Of a stretch of DNA of 64,000 nucleotides, positions 17,075 through 26,020 are shown one piece after another. This DNA comes from Marinobacter guineae (GTDB taxonomy: Bacteria; Pseudomonadota; Gammaproteobacteria; Pseudomonadales; Oleiphilaceae): assembly GCF_002744735.1 (NCBI RefSeq), contig NZ_KZ319340.1, positions 186,001-250,000 on the forward strand, in the 5' to 3' direction. The notes beneath the pieces are model-generated. The model ran no database searches. It was not told the origin of the DNA and saw only the letters and a list, made by a program, of their open reading frames with translations. A program made the translations under genes and the position numbers. Numbering within the stretch: the first letter of the stretch is position 1; each line of letters starts with the position of its first letter.

Positions 17075-19426
17075 TTATAGAGCGAGGCTAATCTTGCCCC
17101 TCGCCCGCGAGCAACACGCCATCATGCGGTTGCCCTCGCCGCGCTCCTCCCGACTGAGCACCCGATCGCGATGGTCGATGTCCTCACCCGAGGTCACCGT
17201 CACCTCACAGGTGCCGCACAGACCTTCCTCGCAGTCGCTGGCCACATCAATACCGGCCGCGCGCAGGGCCTCCAGCAGGGTCTGATCCGGTGCCACCCGC
17301 ACGGTTAAGCCACTGTCTTCCAGGACCACGTCGAAGGCCTCTTCCTTGCCTGGATCCAGCAAGGCGCCGGCCGCGCCGAAGTGTTCTACGTGCAGCATAC
17401 CGGCGGGCCAGCCGTCAGTAGCCAGCTCCAGAGCCTCGAGCAGTCGCTCGGGGCCACAGGCGTATATCTGGCGTCCCTCGGACGGCTCGCCAATGGCGGC
17501 GTCAATCCGCAGCCTCACACCTTCGTCGCTGGGGTAAAGGTGCAGCCGCTCCCCGTGCTCCGCCGCCAGTCGATCCAGGAATGCCATGGTCCGACGCGAG
17601 CGTCCGGCGTAGTGCAGTGTATACGGCTTGCCCAGGCGCTTGAGCCGATCGGCCATGGTAATGATGGGGGTGACGCCGATACCGCCGGCGATGAGGACAT
17701 ATTCCTCGGCGCGCTCGTCCAGGCGGAAGTGGTTCTTGGGCCCGCGGATGCCAATCTCGTCGCCCACCTGCAAACGATCGTGGACGTAAATCGAGCCTCC
17801 GCGGCTCGCCGGCTCGCGCAATACCGCGAGCTCCAGTCGCTCGGGATGAGCCGGATCGCCGCACAGGGAATAGTGCCGCCCCATCTCATCCAGCAGCAGC
17901 TCGACGTGGGCTCCGGGCGTCCAGTTCGGCAAGGGCCGCCCATGGGGATCTTCCAGGCTCAGGCCGACAATGTCCTTCGCCAGCACGCGCTTGTCCGCCA
18001 GACGCACAGTGCGGGCAAGGTCCTTGACCGACGGCGCGCCGATATCGAAGTCCATGCGCGGCTCGCGGGCCTGGTCCGAACGCCGCTCGGGGTTGTTTAC
18101 CGGATCCCAGCGCACCCGGAGGTGGTCCGGGCCGCGGAAAGAAGTGTTGGGCAGGTAGGTGAACTGCTGATCCGGCACCAGCTCCATGTGGGGCAGCCGA
18201 CGCGTGAACTCCTCAAGGAAGATCCGCATTTCCATCCGGGCGATGTTCTTGCCCATGCACTGATGACTGCCATAACCGAAGGTCAGGTGTTCCACCGCGT
18301 TGTCGCGGTAGAGGTCCAGCTCGTCGGGGTTCTCGAAGTGGCGCTCGTCGTGGTTGCCGGAGGCGGTGACCATCAGAAGCCGCGCGCCCTCCGGAAGCTG
18401 CACATCACCAACGGTCACCGGGCGGGTGGTGATGCGCCGCCAGGCGACAACGGATCCGGTATGGCGCAGGCATTCCTCGACGGCATTGGGTATCAGCCGC
18501 GGCTTACGGCAGACCTCCTCCCACAACTCACGCTGCTCCAGCAACCGACGGAACATATTGGCCGAGGCGTGTGCGGTGGTCTCGTGGGCAGCGACGATGA
18601 TGGCCATCATCATCGAGTGCAGATAGCTGTCGGTGACGACCTCCGGGTAGCTCGCCTGCTGGCGAATGGCGTAGCGCATCCAGCCCGGGCCGTCCGGGGT
18701 GGCCCGCATCTTCTCCAGCACCTTGCCGGCGTACTGCCAGAAGTTGCCCACGGCATGGGCCACCTTGATCTGTTCGTCTTTGGAGGGCCGGCCCCAGGTA
18801 TTCACGGTGTGCGCGATGGAGTATTCGCGCAGCTTGTCCATGTCCTCCTCCGGCACACCCAGGAAGTGCAGGGCCACCGTCAGGGGGATCTCCCAGAGCA
18901 TTTCATCGACCAGGTCCGCTTCACCCTGGTCGATGATTCGGTCCAGAGCCTCCCGGGTAAGACGCCGCACCATCGGCTTGTGCCCTTCCAGGTTCTCCGG
19001 CGTGAAGTGCTCCATCAGGACCCGGCGCCGCTCGGTGTGCTGAGGTTCATCCTCGTTCACCAGGGTGCGGTTCATGGCGTAGTCGTAGCCGCGCAGCACG
19101 TCCTGCGCCTCCTGGGACACCGGTGTGATTTTCTCCAGGGCTATCGCGGGGGAGAAGGTGATGTTATCGCGGAACGCCGCCTTGATGTCGTCGTAGCGGC
19201 TAATCACCCAGTAGTCGAGCTTGGGGCTATAAAATACCGGCGCCTGATCCCGTGACCAGCGCAACGCCTCCGCCGGATCCAGCTGATAGTCGCTGCCAAA
19301 GGGGTCGAACTCCGCCGCCTGGTGCGAGACCGGGCAGCCATCAGCGGCGGTTCCAGTGACGGGGCACCCCATGGCGGGATGGTTCTGCTGCTTGTCCGCG
19401 CTCTGGCTTGTCACGGCCTCCTCCAT
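17075..19426 (-). CDS. self-sufficient cytochrome P450 fused to FMN/2Fe-2S reductase (CYP116B type)
   Basis: This is a natural fusion. The P450 domain (to about residue 450) has the I-helix motif AAHETT, the EXXR helix ECLR and the heme loop FGYGSHQCMG with the Cys ligand near residue 398. A phthalate-dioxygenase-reductase-like module follows, with an FMN-binding RHYSL, an NAD-binding GGIGVTPI, and a C-terminal plant-type 2Fe-2S centre CEEGLCGTC plus a distal Cys. The architecture equals CYP116B enzymes (P450RhF type), which hydroxylate or O-dealkylate small aromatics with NADH/NADPH alone. An ATG at 19450 lies inside a palindrome and has no ribosome-binding site. I prefer 19426, and a GTG at 19414 behind GGAGGAGG is also possible. 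IclR-type control is likely. Confidence 0.92.
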   Translation of the reverse strand: MEEAVTSQSADKQQNHPAMGCPVTGTAADGCPVSHQAAEFDPFGSDYQLDPAEALRWSRDQAPVFYSPKLDYWVISRYDDIKAAFRDNITFSPAIALEKITPVSQEAQDVLRGYDYAMNRTLVNEDEPQHTERRRVLMEHFTPENLEGHKPMVRRLTREALDRIIDQGEADLVDEMLWEIPLTVALHFLGVPEEDMDKLREYSIAHTVNTWGRPSKDEQIKVAHAVGNFWQYAGKVLEKMRATPDGPGWMRYAIRQQASYPEVVTDSYLHSMMMAIIVAAHETTAHASANMFRRLLEQRELWEEVCRKPRLIPNAVEECLRHTGSVVAWRRITTRPVTVGDVQLPEGARLLMVTASGNHDERHFENPDELDLYRDNAVEHLTFGYGSHQCMGKNIARMEMRIFLEEFTRRLPHMELVPDQQFTYLPNTSFRGPDHLRVRWDPVNNPERRSDQAREPRMDFDIGAPSVKDLARTVRLADKRVLAKDIVGLSLEDPHGRPLPNWTPGAHVELLLDEMGRHYSLCGDPAHPERLELAVLREPASRGGSIYVHDRLQVGDEIGIRGPKNHFRLDERAEEYVLIAGGIGVTPIITMADRLKRLGKPYTLHYAGRSRRTMAFLDRLAAEHGERLHLYPSDEGVRLRIDAAIGEPSEGRQIYACGPERLLEALELATDGWPAGMLHVEHFGAAGALLDPGKEEAFDVVLEDSGLTVRVAPDQTLLEALRAAGIDVASDCEEGLCGTCEVTVTSGEDIDHRDRVLSREERGEGNRMMACCSRARGKISLAL

Positions 19427-19435
19427 ATCATTTAC

Positions 19436-19487
19436 AAATAACGCACACATCGTGCATTATTTGAGAATAGAACCGGTTTAGCGGTTC
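19436..19487. promoter_or_regulatory. two inverted repeats between the P450 and IclR genes (probable IclR operator)
   Basis: First repeat: AAATAACGCAC (19436-19446), 5-base spacer, GTGCATTATTT (19452-19462), with 10 of 11 positions complementary. Second repeat: GAACCG (19470-19475), 6-base spacer, CGGTTC (19482-19487), perfect. They sit in the roughly 90 bases between the divergent P450 and IclR genes, where an autoregulated IclR operator is expected. Confidence 0.6.
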
Positions 19488-19514
19488 GTCAAACACTGGA
19501 GGGAGATACATCGC

Positions 19515-20189
19515 ATGAGTTCCTTGCAGACCTTGTCCCGGGGGCTGACCGCCCTGGAACTGGTGGCCCAAAAGGAAAACGGCCTGGCGATAGCCGAGCT
19601 GGCGGAGGCCATGGGCGTGCACCGGGCGATCGTCTATCGGTTGGTCTCGACTCTGGAGGGCCATGGTCTGGTGACCCGGAGCCGCGATGGCCGGATCTGC
19701 CTCGGGGGCGGGGTAGTGGCGCTGGCATCACGGGTCGAACCGCAGCTGCGGGCCATGGCCCGCCCCTTGCTGCAGGAGCTGGCCGAACGCACCCAGGCGA
19801 CGGCGTTTTTGTGCGTCGGTCACGGGGAGGAGTGCGTCGCCATCGAGGTAGCGGAACCGGAGACGCTGTTGCTGCGGGTCTCCTACCGTGTGGGCAGCCG
19901 CCATCCGCTCGAGCGGGGCGCAGCGGGCATCGCCGTAGCCGCCCTGCGACCGGAGCGTTCCGAGGATTCCGAAGCGTTGCGCCAGGCCCGGCGCGATGGC
20001 TATAGCGTCACCCGGGGGCAGCTTCAGGCCGGGGCCGTCGGCGTGGCCGCGCCGCTGGTGTATCCCGTTGACAGCCACTTCCGCTTCGAAGGCTGCGTCG
20101 GTGTGGTGGCGCTGCAGGATCTGGATGTGGAGGCCGCCACTGCGGCGACCGTCGACTGCGCGGGGCGACTGGTAAGACGAATGGAGTAA
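19515..20189 (+). CDS. IclR-family transcriptional regulator
   Basis: The 224-residue protein has an N-terminal winged HTH (about residues 1-65, with LAIAELAEAMGVHRAIVYRLVSTLE). The C-terminal IclR effector domain contains the typical RGAAGIAVAAL and SVTRGQLQAGAVGVAAPL. It is a little shorter than the usual 240-270 residues. GGAGGGAG precedes the ATG. It is divergent from the P450 gene and upstream of hmgA by 165 bases, so it could control either or both. IclR proteins commonly sense aromatic acids such as homogentisate-pathway or protocatechuate-pathway compounds. Confidence 0.9.
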   Translation: MSSLQTLSRGLTALELVAQKENGLAIAELAEAMGVHRAIVYRLVSTLEGHGLVTRSRDGRICLGGGVVALASRVEPQLRAMARPLLQELAERTQATAFLCVGHGEECVAIEVAEPETLLLRVSYRVGSRHPLERGAAGIAVAALRPERSEDSEALRQARRDGYSVTRGQLQAGAVGVAAPLVYPVDSHFRFEGCVGVVALQDLDVEAATAATVDCAGRLVRRME

Positions 20190-20354
20190 AGCGGATGCGG
20201 TGTGGCGCCATGGCGCTTGCGATCCAGATCCGGTGCCGGGAGGTTTGGGTTGTTGAAATCCCGGTAAGGCTGTGCTTATCTGAGAAATCAAGTTGTTACT
20301 GACAACCAAAATCCGAGCCTGGCAGGCGCTCGGTGCGTACCCTGGGGAAGAGTC
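20190..20354. promoter_or_regulatory. iclR-hmgA intergenic region
   Basis: The 165 bases carry a short palindrome GTTGT-tactg-ACAAC at 20292-20306 and a GCGCCATGGCGC palindrome just after the iclR stop. The first is a possible operator ahead of hmgA; no T-tailed terminator follows the second. A GGGGAAGAG site precedes the hmgA ATG. Confidence 0.35.
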
Positions 20355-21659
20355 ATGAGCGATTTTGAGTACCAAAGCGGTTTTCGCAATCAATTCGCCA
20401 CCGAGGCCCTGCCCGGGGCGCTACCCGAGGGGCAGAACGCGCCGCAGCGCTGCCCCTATGGCCTCTATGCCGAGCAGTTCAGTGGCAGCGCCTTCACCGC
20501 GCCGCGTAGCCATAACCTGCGCAGCTGGCTATACCGCATCCGCCCCTCAGCCGCGCAGTCGGCCTACCGTCCGTTTGAGGTCGGGCAGTTATCCACGGCG
20601 CCGGACTCGGAGGTAGCGGCAGACCCGAACCAGATGCGCTGGGATCCGCTGCCGATGCCGCAGGCGGCCACCAACTTCATCGACGGCCTGTTCACCATGG
20701 CCACCAACGGTGACGCCGGCACTCAGATCGGCTGCGGGATTCACCTCTACACGCTCAACGCCGACATGACCGAGAGTTTCTTCTACGATGCCGACGGCGA
20801 ACTGCTGGTGGTGCCCCAACTGGGCACACTGGTGCTGCGCACCGAACAGGGCCTGCTCGAGGTCGCCCCAGGCGAGATCGCCGTGCTGCCGCGCGGCCTC
20901 AAGTTCCAGGTCCGCCGCGCCGCCGGCACCGACGCCGCCCGCGGCTACATCTGCGAGAACTACGCCAGCCCCTTCGAACTGCCCGGGCTGGGCCCAATCG
21001 GCGCCAATGGCTTGGCCAACCCTCGCGACTTTCTCACTCCCACGGCCTACTACGAAGATACACAGGGCGAGTTCGAACTCATCGCCAAGTTTGGCGGCAA
21101 GCTCTGGGCGGCCGAGCTTGATCACTCGCCGCTGGACGTGGTTGCGTGGCACGGCAACTACGCGCCCTACAAATACGATCTGGCGCGCTTCAACACCATC
21201 AACACGGTGAGCTTCGACCACCCGGACCCGTCGATCTTCACCGTCCTGACCTCGCCCTCGGACACCGCAGGCATGGCCAATATCGACTTCGTTATTTTTC
21301 CTCCGCGCTGGATGGTGGCCGAGCACACCTTCCGACCGCCCTACTTCCACCGCAACATCATGAGCGAGTATATGGGCCTGATCCACGGGACCTACGATGC
21401 CAAGGCCGAAGGCTTCGTGCCCGGGGGCTCCAGCCTGCACAATTGCATGTCGCCCCACGGGCCCGACGCAAATACCTTCGACAAGGCTTCCTCCGAGGAG
21501 CTCATGCCGCAATATCAGGGGAATACGCTAGCCTTCATGTTCGAGAGCCGCTACGTTTTCAACCCCACCCCGTCGGCGCTGTCCGCCGGTTTCCGCCAGC
21601 ACGACTACGTGGATGTGTGGCATGGGCTACACTCGCACTTCAAGCCAGACGCGCACTAA
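20355..21659 (+). CDS. hmgA: homogentisate 1,2-dioxygenase
   Basis: The 434-residue protein is full length and has the family's N-terminus ([19 protein letters not shown], residues 6-24). The iron-site region [17 protein letters not shown] lies near residue 325 and contains the His and Glu ligands. A conserved C-terminal [13 protein letters not shown] is also present. The enzyme opens the ring of homogentisate to maleylacetoacetate in the cytoplasm, using Fe(II) and O2. It heads a three-gene set with fahA (21 bases downstream) and maiA, so the complete lower pathway to fumarate and acetoacetate is encoded here. Confidence 0.96.
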   Translation: MSDFEYQSGFRNQFATEALPGALPEGQNAPQRCPYGLYAEQFSGSAFTAPRSHNLRSWLYRIRPSAAQSAYRPFEVGQLSTAPDSEVAADPNQMRWDPLPMPQAATNFIDGLFTMATNGDAGTQIGCGIHLYTLNADMTESFFYDADGELLVVPQLGTLVLRTEQGLLEVAPGEIAVLPRGLKFQVRRAAGTDAARGYICENYASPFELPGLGPIGANGLANPRDFLTPTAYYEDTQGEFELIAKFGGKLWAAELDHSPLDVVAWHGNYAPYKYDLARFNTINTVSFDHPDPSIFTVLTSPSDTAGMANIDFVIFPPRWMVAEHTFRPPYFHRNIMSEYMGLIHGTYDAKAEGFVPGGSSLHNCMSPHGPDANTFDKASSEELMPQYQGNTLAFMFESRYVFNPTPSALSAGFRQHDYVDVWHGLHSHFKPDAH

Positions 21660-21680
21660 ACGACTCAAAGGATTCCGGCT

Positions 21681-22706
21681 ATGAAACTTGCAACACTCAA
21701 GACCGATACCCGCGACGGGCAGTTGATCGTGGTCTCCCGGGACCATGCCCGTGCCGCCAGGGTGCCGCAGATCGCCCCGACCTTGCAGGCTGCCATCGAA
21801 GATTGGGACACCCTCGCGCCGCGCCTGGAGGAGGTCTACCACGCTCTCAGTGAGGGCAAAGTGGAGGGAGCCTTCGAACTGGACCTCAAAGCCCTGCACT
21901 CGCCGCTGCCACGGGCCTACCAGTGGGCCGACGGCTCAGCCTATCTCAATCACGTGCAGCTGGTGCGCCAGGCCCGCGGTGCGGAGATGCCAGAAACCTT
22001 CTGGACCGACCCACTCATGTACCAGGGCGCCTCCGATCGTTTCATCGGGCCCTACGACCCGGTGGAAGCCGGCAGTGAGGACTGGGGCATCGATTTCGAA
22101 GGCGAGATCGCTGTAGTCACCGATGACGTGCCCATGGGGGTGAGCCCCGAGCAGGCCGCCGGGCACATCAAACTGCTGATGCTGGTCAACGACGTCAGCC
22201 TGCGTGGCCTGATCCCAGGCGAGCTGGCCAAGGGCTTCGGCTTCTTCCAGTCCAAGCCGGCCTCCAGCTTCTCGCCGATTGCCGTTACCCCGGACGAGCT
22301 GGGCGACGCCTGGCAGGAAGGGCGCGTGCATCTGCCGCTGACGGTACATCTGAACGGTGAGAAGTTCGGTGAGCCCCAGGCCGGACCGGACATGATCTTC
22401 AGCTTCCCGGAGTTGGTCGCCCATGCTGCCAAGACCCGCTACCTCGGGGCCGGGGCCATCGTAGGCTCTGGCACGGTGTCTAACCCGGACACCGAGGGCG
22501 GCCCGGGCAGACCGGTGGCCGACGGCGGAGTCGGCTACAGCTGCCTGGCGGAGATACGCATGGTGGAAAAGATCCTCCACGGCGAGATCAAGAGCCCGTT
22601 CATGCGTTTTGGCGATCGGGTGCGCATCGAGATGTTCGATGGCGAGGGCAAGAGCATCTTCGGCGCCATCGACCAGGAGGTGGTGCGCTACGAGGGGGCG
22701 TCATGA
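21681..22706 (+). CDS. fahA: fumarylacetoacetate hydrolase
   Basis: The 341-residue protein belongs to the FAH family of the shorter bacterial type. The metal-binding acidic residues are visible in DFEGEIAVVTDDVP (about residues 138-151), and FGFFQSKPASSFSPIAVTPDEL follows. It hydrolyses fumarylacetoacetate to fumarate and acetoacetate. AAGGA lies nine bases before the ATG. The stop overlaps the maiA start (ATGA), so the two are translationally coupled. Confidence 0.93.
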   Translation: MKLATLKTDTRDGQLIVVSRDHARAARVPQIAPTLQAAIEDWDTLAPRLEEVYHALSEGKVEGAFELDLKALHSPLPRAYQWADGSAYLNHVQLVRQARGAEMPETFWTDPLMYQGASDRFIGPYDPVEAGSEDWGIDFEGEIAVVTDDVPMGVSPEQAAGHIKLLMLVNDVSLRGLIPGELAKGFGFFQSKPASSFSPIAVTPDELGDAWQEGRVHLPLTVHLNGEKFGEPQAGPDMIFSFPELVAHAAKTRYLGAGAIVGSGTVSNPDTEGGPGRPVADGGVGYSCLAEIRMVEKILHGEIKSPFMRFGDRVRIEMFDGEGKSIFGAIDQEVVRYEGAS

Positions 22707-23344
22707 AGCTGTACGGCTACTACCGCTCGTCGACCTCCTACCGGGTGCGGATCGCGCTCAATCTCAAGGAGCTGGACTACCGGCAGCAGCCGGTGAACCT
22801 GCTCCAGGGCGAGCACCGGGAAGGACCCTACCGGCAACTGAACCCACAGGGCCTGGTGCCTGCCCTGGAGACTGACGAGGGCGAACAGCTAACCCAGTCG
22901 CTGGCGATCTGCGAATACCTGGAGGAACGTTACCCCGAGCCGTCGCTGCTGCCAGCGAACGCCGTCGACCGCGCGCGTGTCCGGGCCATTGTAGGCCTGC
23001 TGGCGATCGAGATTCATCCGCTCAACAACCTGCGGGTGCTCAAGTATCTTACCGGAGAACTGGGTATCAACGAGGAAACCAAGCTCGGCTGGTATCGCCA
23101 CTGGATCGCCGAGGGCTTCGATGCGCTGGAGGCAATGCTCGCCGGTGACCCACGCACCGGCCGCTATTGTCACGGCGACCAGCCGGGGCTGGCGGACGCT
23201 TGCCTGGTGCCCCAGGTCTACAACGCCGAGCGCTTCGGCTGCGATCTTGAGTCGTATCCCACCATCCGGCGCATCCACGCCGCCTGTAACGAACTGCCAG
23301 CCTTCGCTCGTGCCCATCCGGACGCACAACCGGATGCCGGCTAA
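22703..23344 (+). CDS. maiA: maleylacetoacetate isomerase (zeta-class GST)
   Basis: The 213-residue protein has the zeta-class glutathione-transferase active-site opening YYRSSTSYRVRIALNLK (residues 5-21), with the catalytic Ser/Ser, plus NPQGLVPALE (47-56). It converts maleylacetoacetate to fumarylacetoacetate using glutathione. It is last in the hmgA-fahA-maiA set and is followed by two hairpins before the convergent hpd. Confidence 0.95.
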   Translation: MKLYGYYRSSTSYRVRIALNLKELDYRQQPVNLLQGEHREGPYRQLNPQGLVPALETDEGEQLTQSLAICEYLEERYPEPSLLPANAVDRARVRAIVGLLAIEIHPLNNLRVLKYLTGELGINEETKLGWYRHWIAEGFDALEAMLAGDPRTGRYCHGDQPGLADACLVPQVYNAERFGCDLESYPTIRRIHAACNELPAFARAHPDAQPDAG

Positions 23345-23412
23345 GGCGCGCGGGATCACGGCGACCCTGCCGCGCGCCGGATTTTCGACCCGCCTCTACC
23401 TTGCAGAGGCGG
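23345..23412. terminator. double hairpin between convergent maiA and hpd
   Basis: A perfect 9-bp inverted repeat GGCGCGCGG/CCGCGCGCC (23345-23353 and 23370-23378) is followed by CCGCCTCT/AGAGGCGG (23390-23397 and 23405-23412) with a 7-base loop. T-runs are short, so the elements may act as a bidirectional stop between the convergent genes. Confidence 0.55.
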
Positions 23413-23426
23413 AGTTTGACTAGAGA

Positions 23427-24500
23427 TTACCCGCCTGTTTCAAGCACTCCGCGACGGATCTGGTCTTTCTCGATCGACTCAAAGAGCGCTTTGAAATTCC
23501 CTTCGCCGAAACCGTCATCCCCTTTGCGCTGGATAAACTCAAAAAACACCGGGCCTAACTGTGCTTTAGAGAAAATTTGTACCAATAATCGTTTGTTGCC
23601 ATCAGTTGTACCGTCCAACAACAGGCCCCGGGTCTTAAGCTCTTCGACCGGCTCGCCATGATTCGGCAGACGCTCATCAAGCATCTCGTAATAGGTATCC
23701 GGCGGCGGATCCATGAACGGCACCCCCAGGGACTTCAACTTATCCCAGGTGGCAATCAGGTCGTCGCTGAGGAATGCCACATGCTGTATTCCTTCACCCT
23801 TGAATTCCAACAGGAACTCTTCGATCTGTCCCGCCCCCCTGGATGACTCCTCATTCAACGGAATACGAATCATACCGTCGGGGGCTGTCATTGCCTTCGA
23901 GGTAAGCCCTGTATACTCGCCCTTGATGTCGAAAAACCGCATCTCCCGGAAGTTGAAGAGGCGTTCGTAGAACTCGGCCCAGTGATTCATTCGTCCGCGA
24001 TACACATTATGCGTGAGGTGATCGATAAGCTTCAGCCCGGCACCTTCAGGGTATCGATCCTCGACCAGATATTCGAAGTCGATATCGTAAATTGACCCCT
24101 TGTCACCGTAACGATCGATCAGATAAAGCGGCGCTCCGCCAATTCCTTTAATTGCGGGTAAACGCAATTCCATCGGGCCAGTTGGAATTTCAATAGGCTC
24201 GGCTCCGAGTTCAAGGGCCCGGTCATAGGCTTGGTGAGCATCCCGGACACGAAACGCCATGCCACATGCGCAAGGGCCATGTTCCTTGGCAAAATAGGGC
24301 ACCGGCCCAGTAGTCTCTCGATTGATAATAATGTTGATGCCGTTCTGGCGATAGAGAAGCACATCTTTAGAACGGTGCCGGGCGACTTTAACGAAGCCCA
24401 TTGACTCAAAAATAGGCTCGAGCACACCCGGGATTGGTGAGGCAAACTCAACGAACTCGAAGCCATCTAGGCCCATCGGATTTTTTAAAAGATCAGTCAC
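23427..24500 (-). CDS. hpd: 4-hydroxyphenylpyruvate dioxygenase
   Basis: The start is a GTG at 24500 with GGAGG seven bases upstream, giving 357 residues. Two vicinal-oxygen-chelate halves are visible. Iron ligands lie in [14 protein letters not shown] (His), [11 protein letters not shown] (His) and [11 protein letters not shown] (Glu), and [14 protein letters not shown] is the conserved C-terminus. The enzyme turns 4-hydroxyphenylpyruvate (from tyrosine) into homogentisate, feeding the adjacent hmg genes. It is convergent with them and clearly lower in GC, so the two parts of the pathway probably have different histories here. Confidence 0.95.
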   Translation of the reverse strand: MTDLLKNPMGLDGFEFVEFASPIPGVLEPIFESMGFVKVARHRSKDVLLYRQNGINIIINRETTGPVPYFAKEHGPCACGMAFRVRDAHQAYDRALELGAEPIEIPTGPMELRLPAIKGIGGAPLYLIDRYGDKGSIYDIDFEYLVEDRYPEGAGLKLIDHLTHNVYRGRMNHWAEFYERLFNFREMRFFDIKGEYTGLTSKAMTAPDGMIRIPLNEESSRGAGQIEEFLLEFKGEGIQHVAFLSDDLIATWDKLKSLGVPFMDPPPDTYYEMLDERLPNHGEPVEELKTRGLLLDGTTDGNKRLLVQIFSKAQLGPVFFEFIQRKGDDGFGEGNFKALFESIEKDQIRRGVLETGG

Positions 24501-24857
24501 TGTGATACCTCCAAAATATTAGATATTTTTGCTATGCCTTAATCGTTAGGAGGCGGCGCGCAGGATACTCCTCGTATACTGCGGGCCAAGTGACTACCCA
24601 TGATTAGCTTGGGGATCGCAGGAGCTACTGTAGCCGTAGCGTTTCCCTTCCAGCGTTTATCCTGCCGATGGAGATATTCCATAAATTGCAAAAATCTTGT
24701 CTGAATTAAGTAATCTCCAAGTTAGTGGATATGCGGGCAAAGTAACAGTTCAATTTCTTCATCCAGGCATTTCCAACCTGGAATTCAATGAACTCCCGAA
24801 ACACCTCCTTGACCAGCCGACTACCTTCAACCTCTTTCAGGATCTTGACGATCGGCG
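24501..24857. other. intergenic stretch with a possible C-terminal gene remnant
   Basis: No intact gene is present. On the minus strand a frame ending with TAA at 24706-24708 encodes a protein-like tail of about 50 residues (ILKEVEGSRLVKEVFREFIE, FQVGNAWMKKLNCYFARI) and runs on out of frame under the MOT1 stop. It looks like the 3' end of a lost gene that I cannot name. The hpd promoter probably lies in the AT-rich 24505-24545 segment. Confidence 0.35.
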
Positions 24858-25982
24858 CTAGGCAACCTCTTGTCCACGCACCCAGGCAGCCCGGACAGTT
24901 TCCGAAGCCAACCCGGCCAGAAGCCCGAAAAATGGGTCGGCCCAGACGGTAACCAGTGCTGTTATTGCGATGACAGGCCAGCAGGACGGTTTGGCTGTCC
25001 AGAGACGCTTGGACAAGGCAAGCTCAAATGCAGCCAACAACAATAAGGCCCCAAGGCCAGCCGTTGGAATTGTCGCAATAACTGAAAGTCCGCCCGGTAT
25101 GAACGCGACCATGAGCAAACTTATTCCCAGCAGTATGGGAGCCATACCGGTCCGGGCGCCGAAGCGATAGTGCGCCGCCACGCCACCCGCACCATGACAC
25201 ATAGGTAATGCACCGAACGGCACCATGAATAGATTGGCCAGACCGGTAGTCACCGACAGCCGGGCTGGCGAAACGCGATGCGATTGCTCGCCGAAGTAAT
25301 CCTCAACCACTAGAGCAGTAAGTACGATGGCATTGGTGAACGTAAGGGCCAATTGGGGTAACACCAGCATGGAAATCGCTTTCTGCCAATCGTCAATGCT
25401 CGGTAACTCAGGCAATGAGAGTGCAACCGAATCCACCACAGGAAGTGTGAGTCCCGGTGCCCCCAGCACCGTACCGATTGCTATAGAGCCAAAAAGTCCT
25501 ATCAGCGCTGCCGGCCAGTTCGGCAACATCTTCAGGGTAAGGACCAGTATCGCCAACGTGAACACGCCCAACGGCAAGGAAGTGGCCATCAACCCCATAC
25601 TCATGCTGGCCAGCATCAACCCCAGTCCCAATTGAAGGCCGCTTAACACTGATCTTGGTATAAGACGGGCCGCCCAGTTAACCAAGCCGGTTGAGCCAAG
25701 CAACAACAATATCGCCCCTATCAGCACGCCAGTGGCGACCAGGCTCTGGGAACTCACCTGGGTAGTAAGCAACAACGCAGTAACAGCCTTCATAGGCTGC
25801 ACTGGTATCGGCAGACGATAATACAGCCCCGTCGCGATATAGAACGTGGCAAACCCCAGCAGTACGGGTATCGGAGCCAATCCTGCCACCCCGATAGCCC
25901 CCAGACCCAGTGGAATCAGGGTACCAATGTCACCCAGCGCCCCGCTGGCATCCTTCATCAATTCTTTTTGGACTGAAGGCAT
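24858..25982 (-). CDS. MOT1-type molybdate (or sulfate-like) membrane transporter
   Basis: The ATG at 25982 with AGGAG six bases upstream is preferred to one 42 bases earlier. The 374-residue protein is almost entirely membrane spans (about 10-11). It shows MOT1-family marks: GALGDIGTLIPLGLGAIG at the start, YYRLPIPVQPMKAV near residue 60, and MCHGAGGVAAHYRFGARTG in the second half. MOT1 proteins move molybdate at low concentration. Neighbours (tungstate transporter, mob/moe genes, formate dehydrogenase) support molybdate as substrate. The gene lies downstream of the PBP-like regulator on the same strand, 38 bases away. Confidence 0.82.
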   Translation of the reverse strand: MPSVQKELMKDASGALGDIGTLIPLGLGAIGVAGLAPIPVLLGFATFYIATGLYYRLPIPVQPMKAVTALLLTTQVSSQSLVATGVLIGAILLLLGSTGLVNWAARLIPRSVLSGLQLGLGLMLASMSMGLMATSLPLGVFTLAILVLTLKMLPNWPAALIGLFGSIAIGTVLGAPGLTLPVVDSVALSLPELPSIDDWQKAISMLVLPQLALTFTNAIVLTALVVEDYFGEQSHRVSPARLSVTTGLANLFMVPFGALPMCHGAGGVAAHYRFGARTGMAPILLGISLLMVAFIPGGLSVIATIPTAGLGALLLLAAFELALSKRLWTAKPSCWPVIAITALVTVWADPFFGLLAGLASETVRAAWVRGQEVA

Positions 25983-26020
25983 GCAGGCTCCTGATTGATT
26001 CGCCGCTTTATTATTGTCTC

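Noticed and set aside
17381..19255. A 624-codon open frame on the strand opposite the P450 gene
   Set aside because: High G+C keeps antisense frames open; the translation is Val/His/Gly-rich without domains and the opposite strand has every motif of a CYP116B enzyme.
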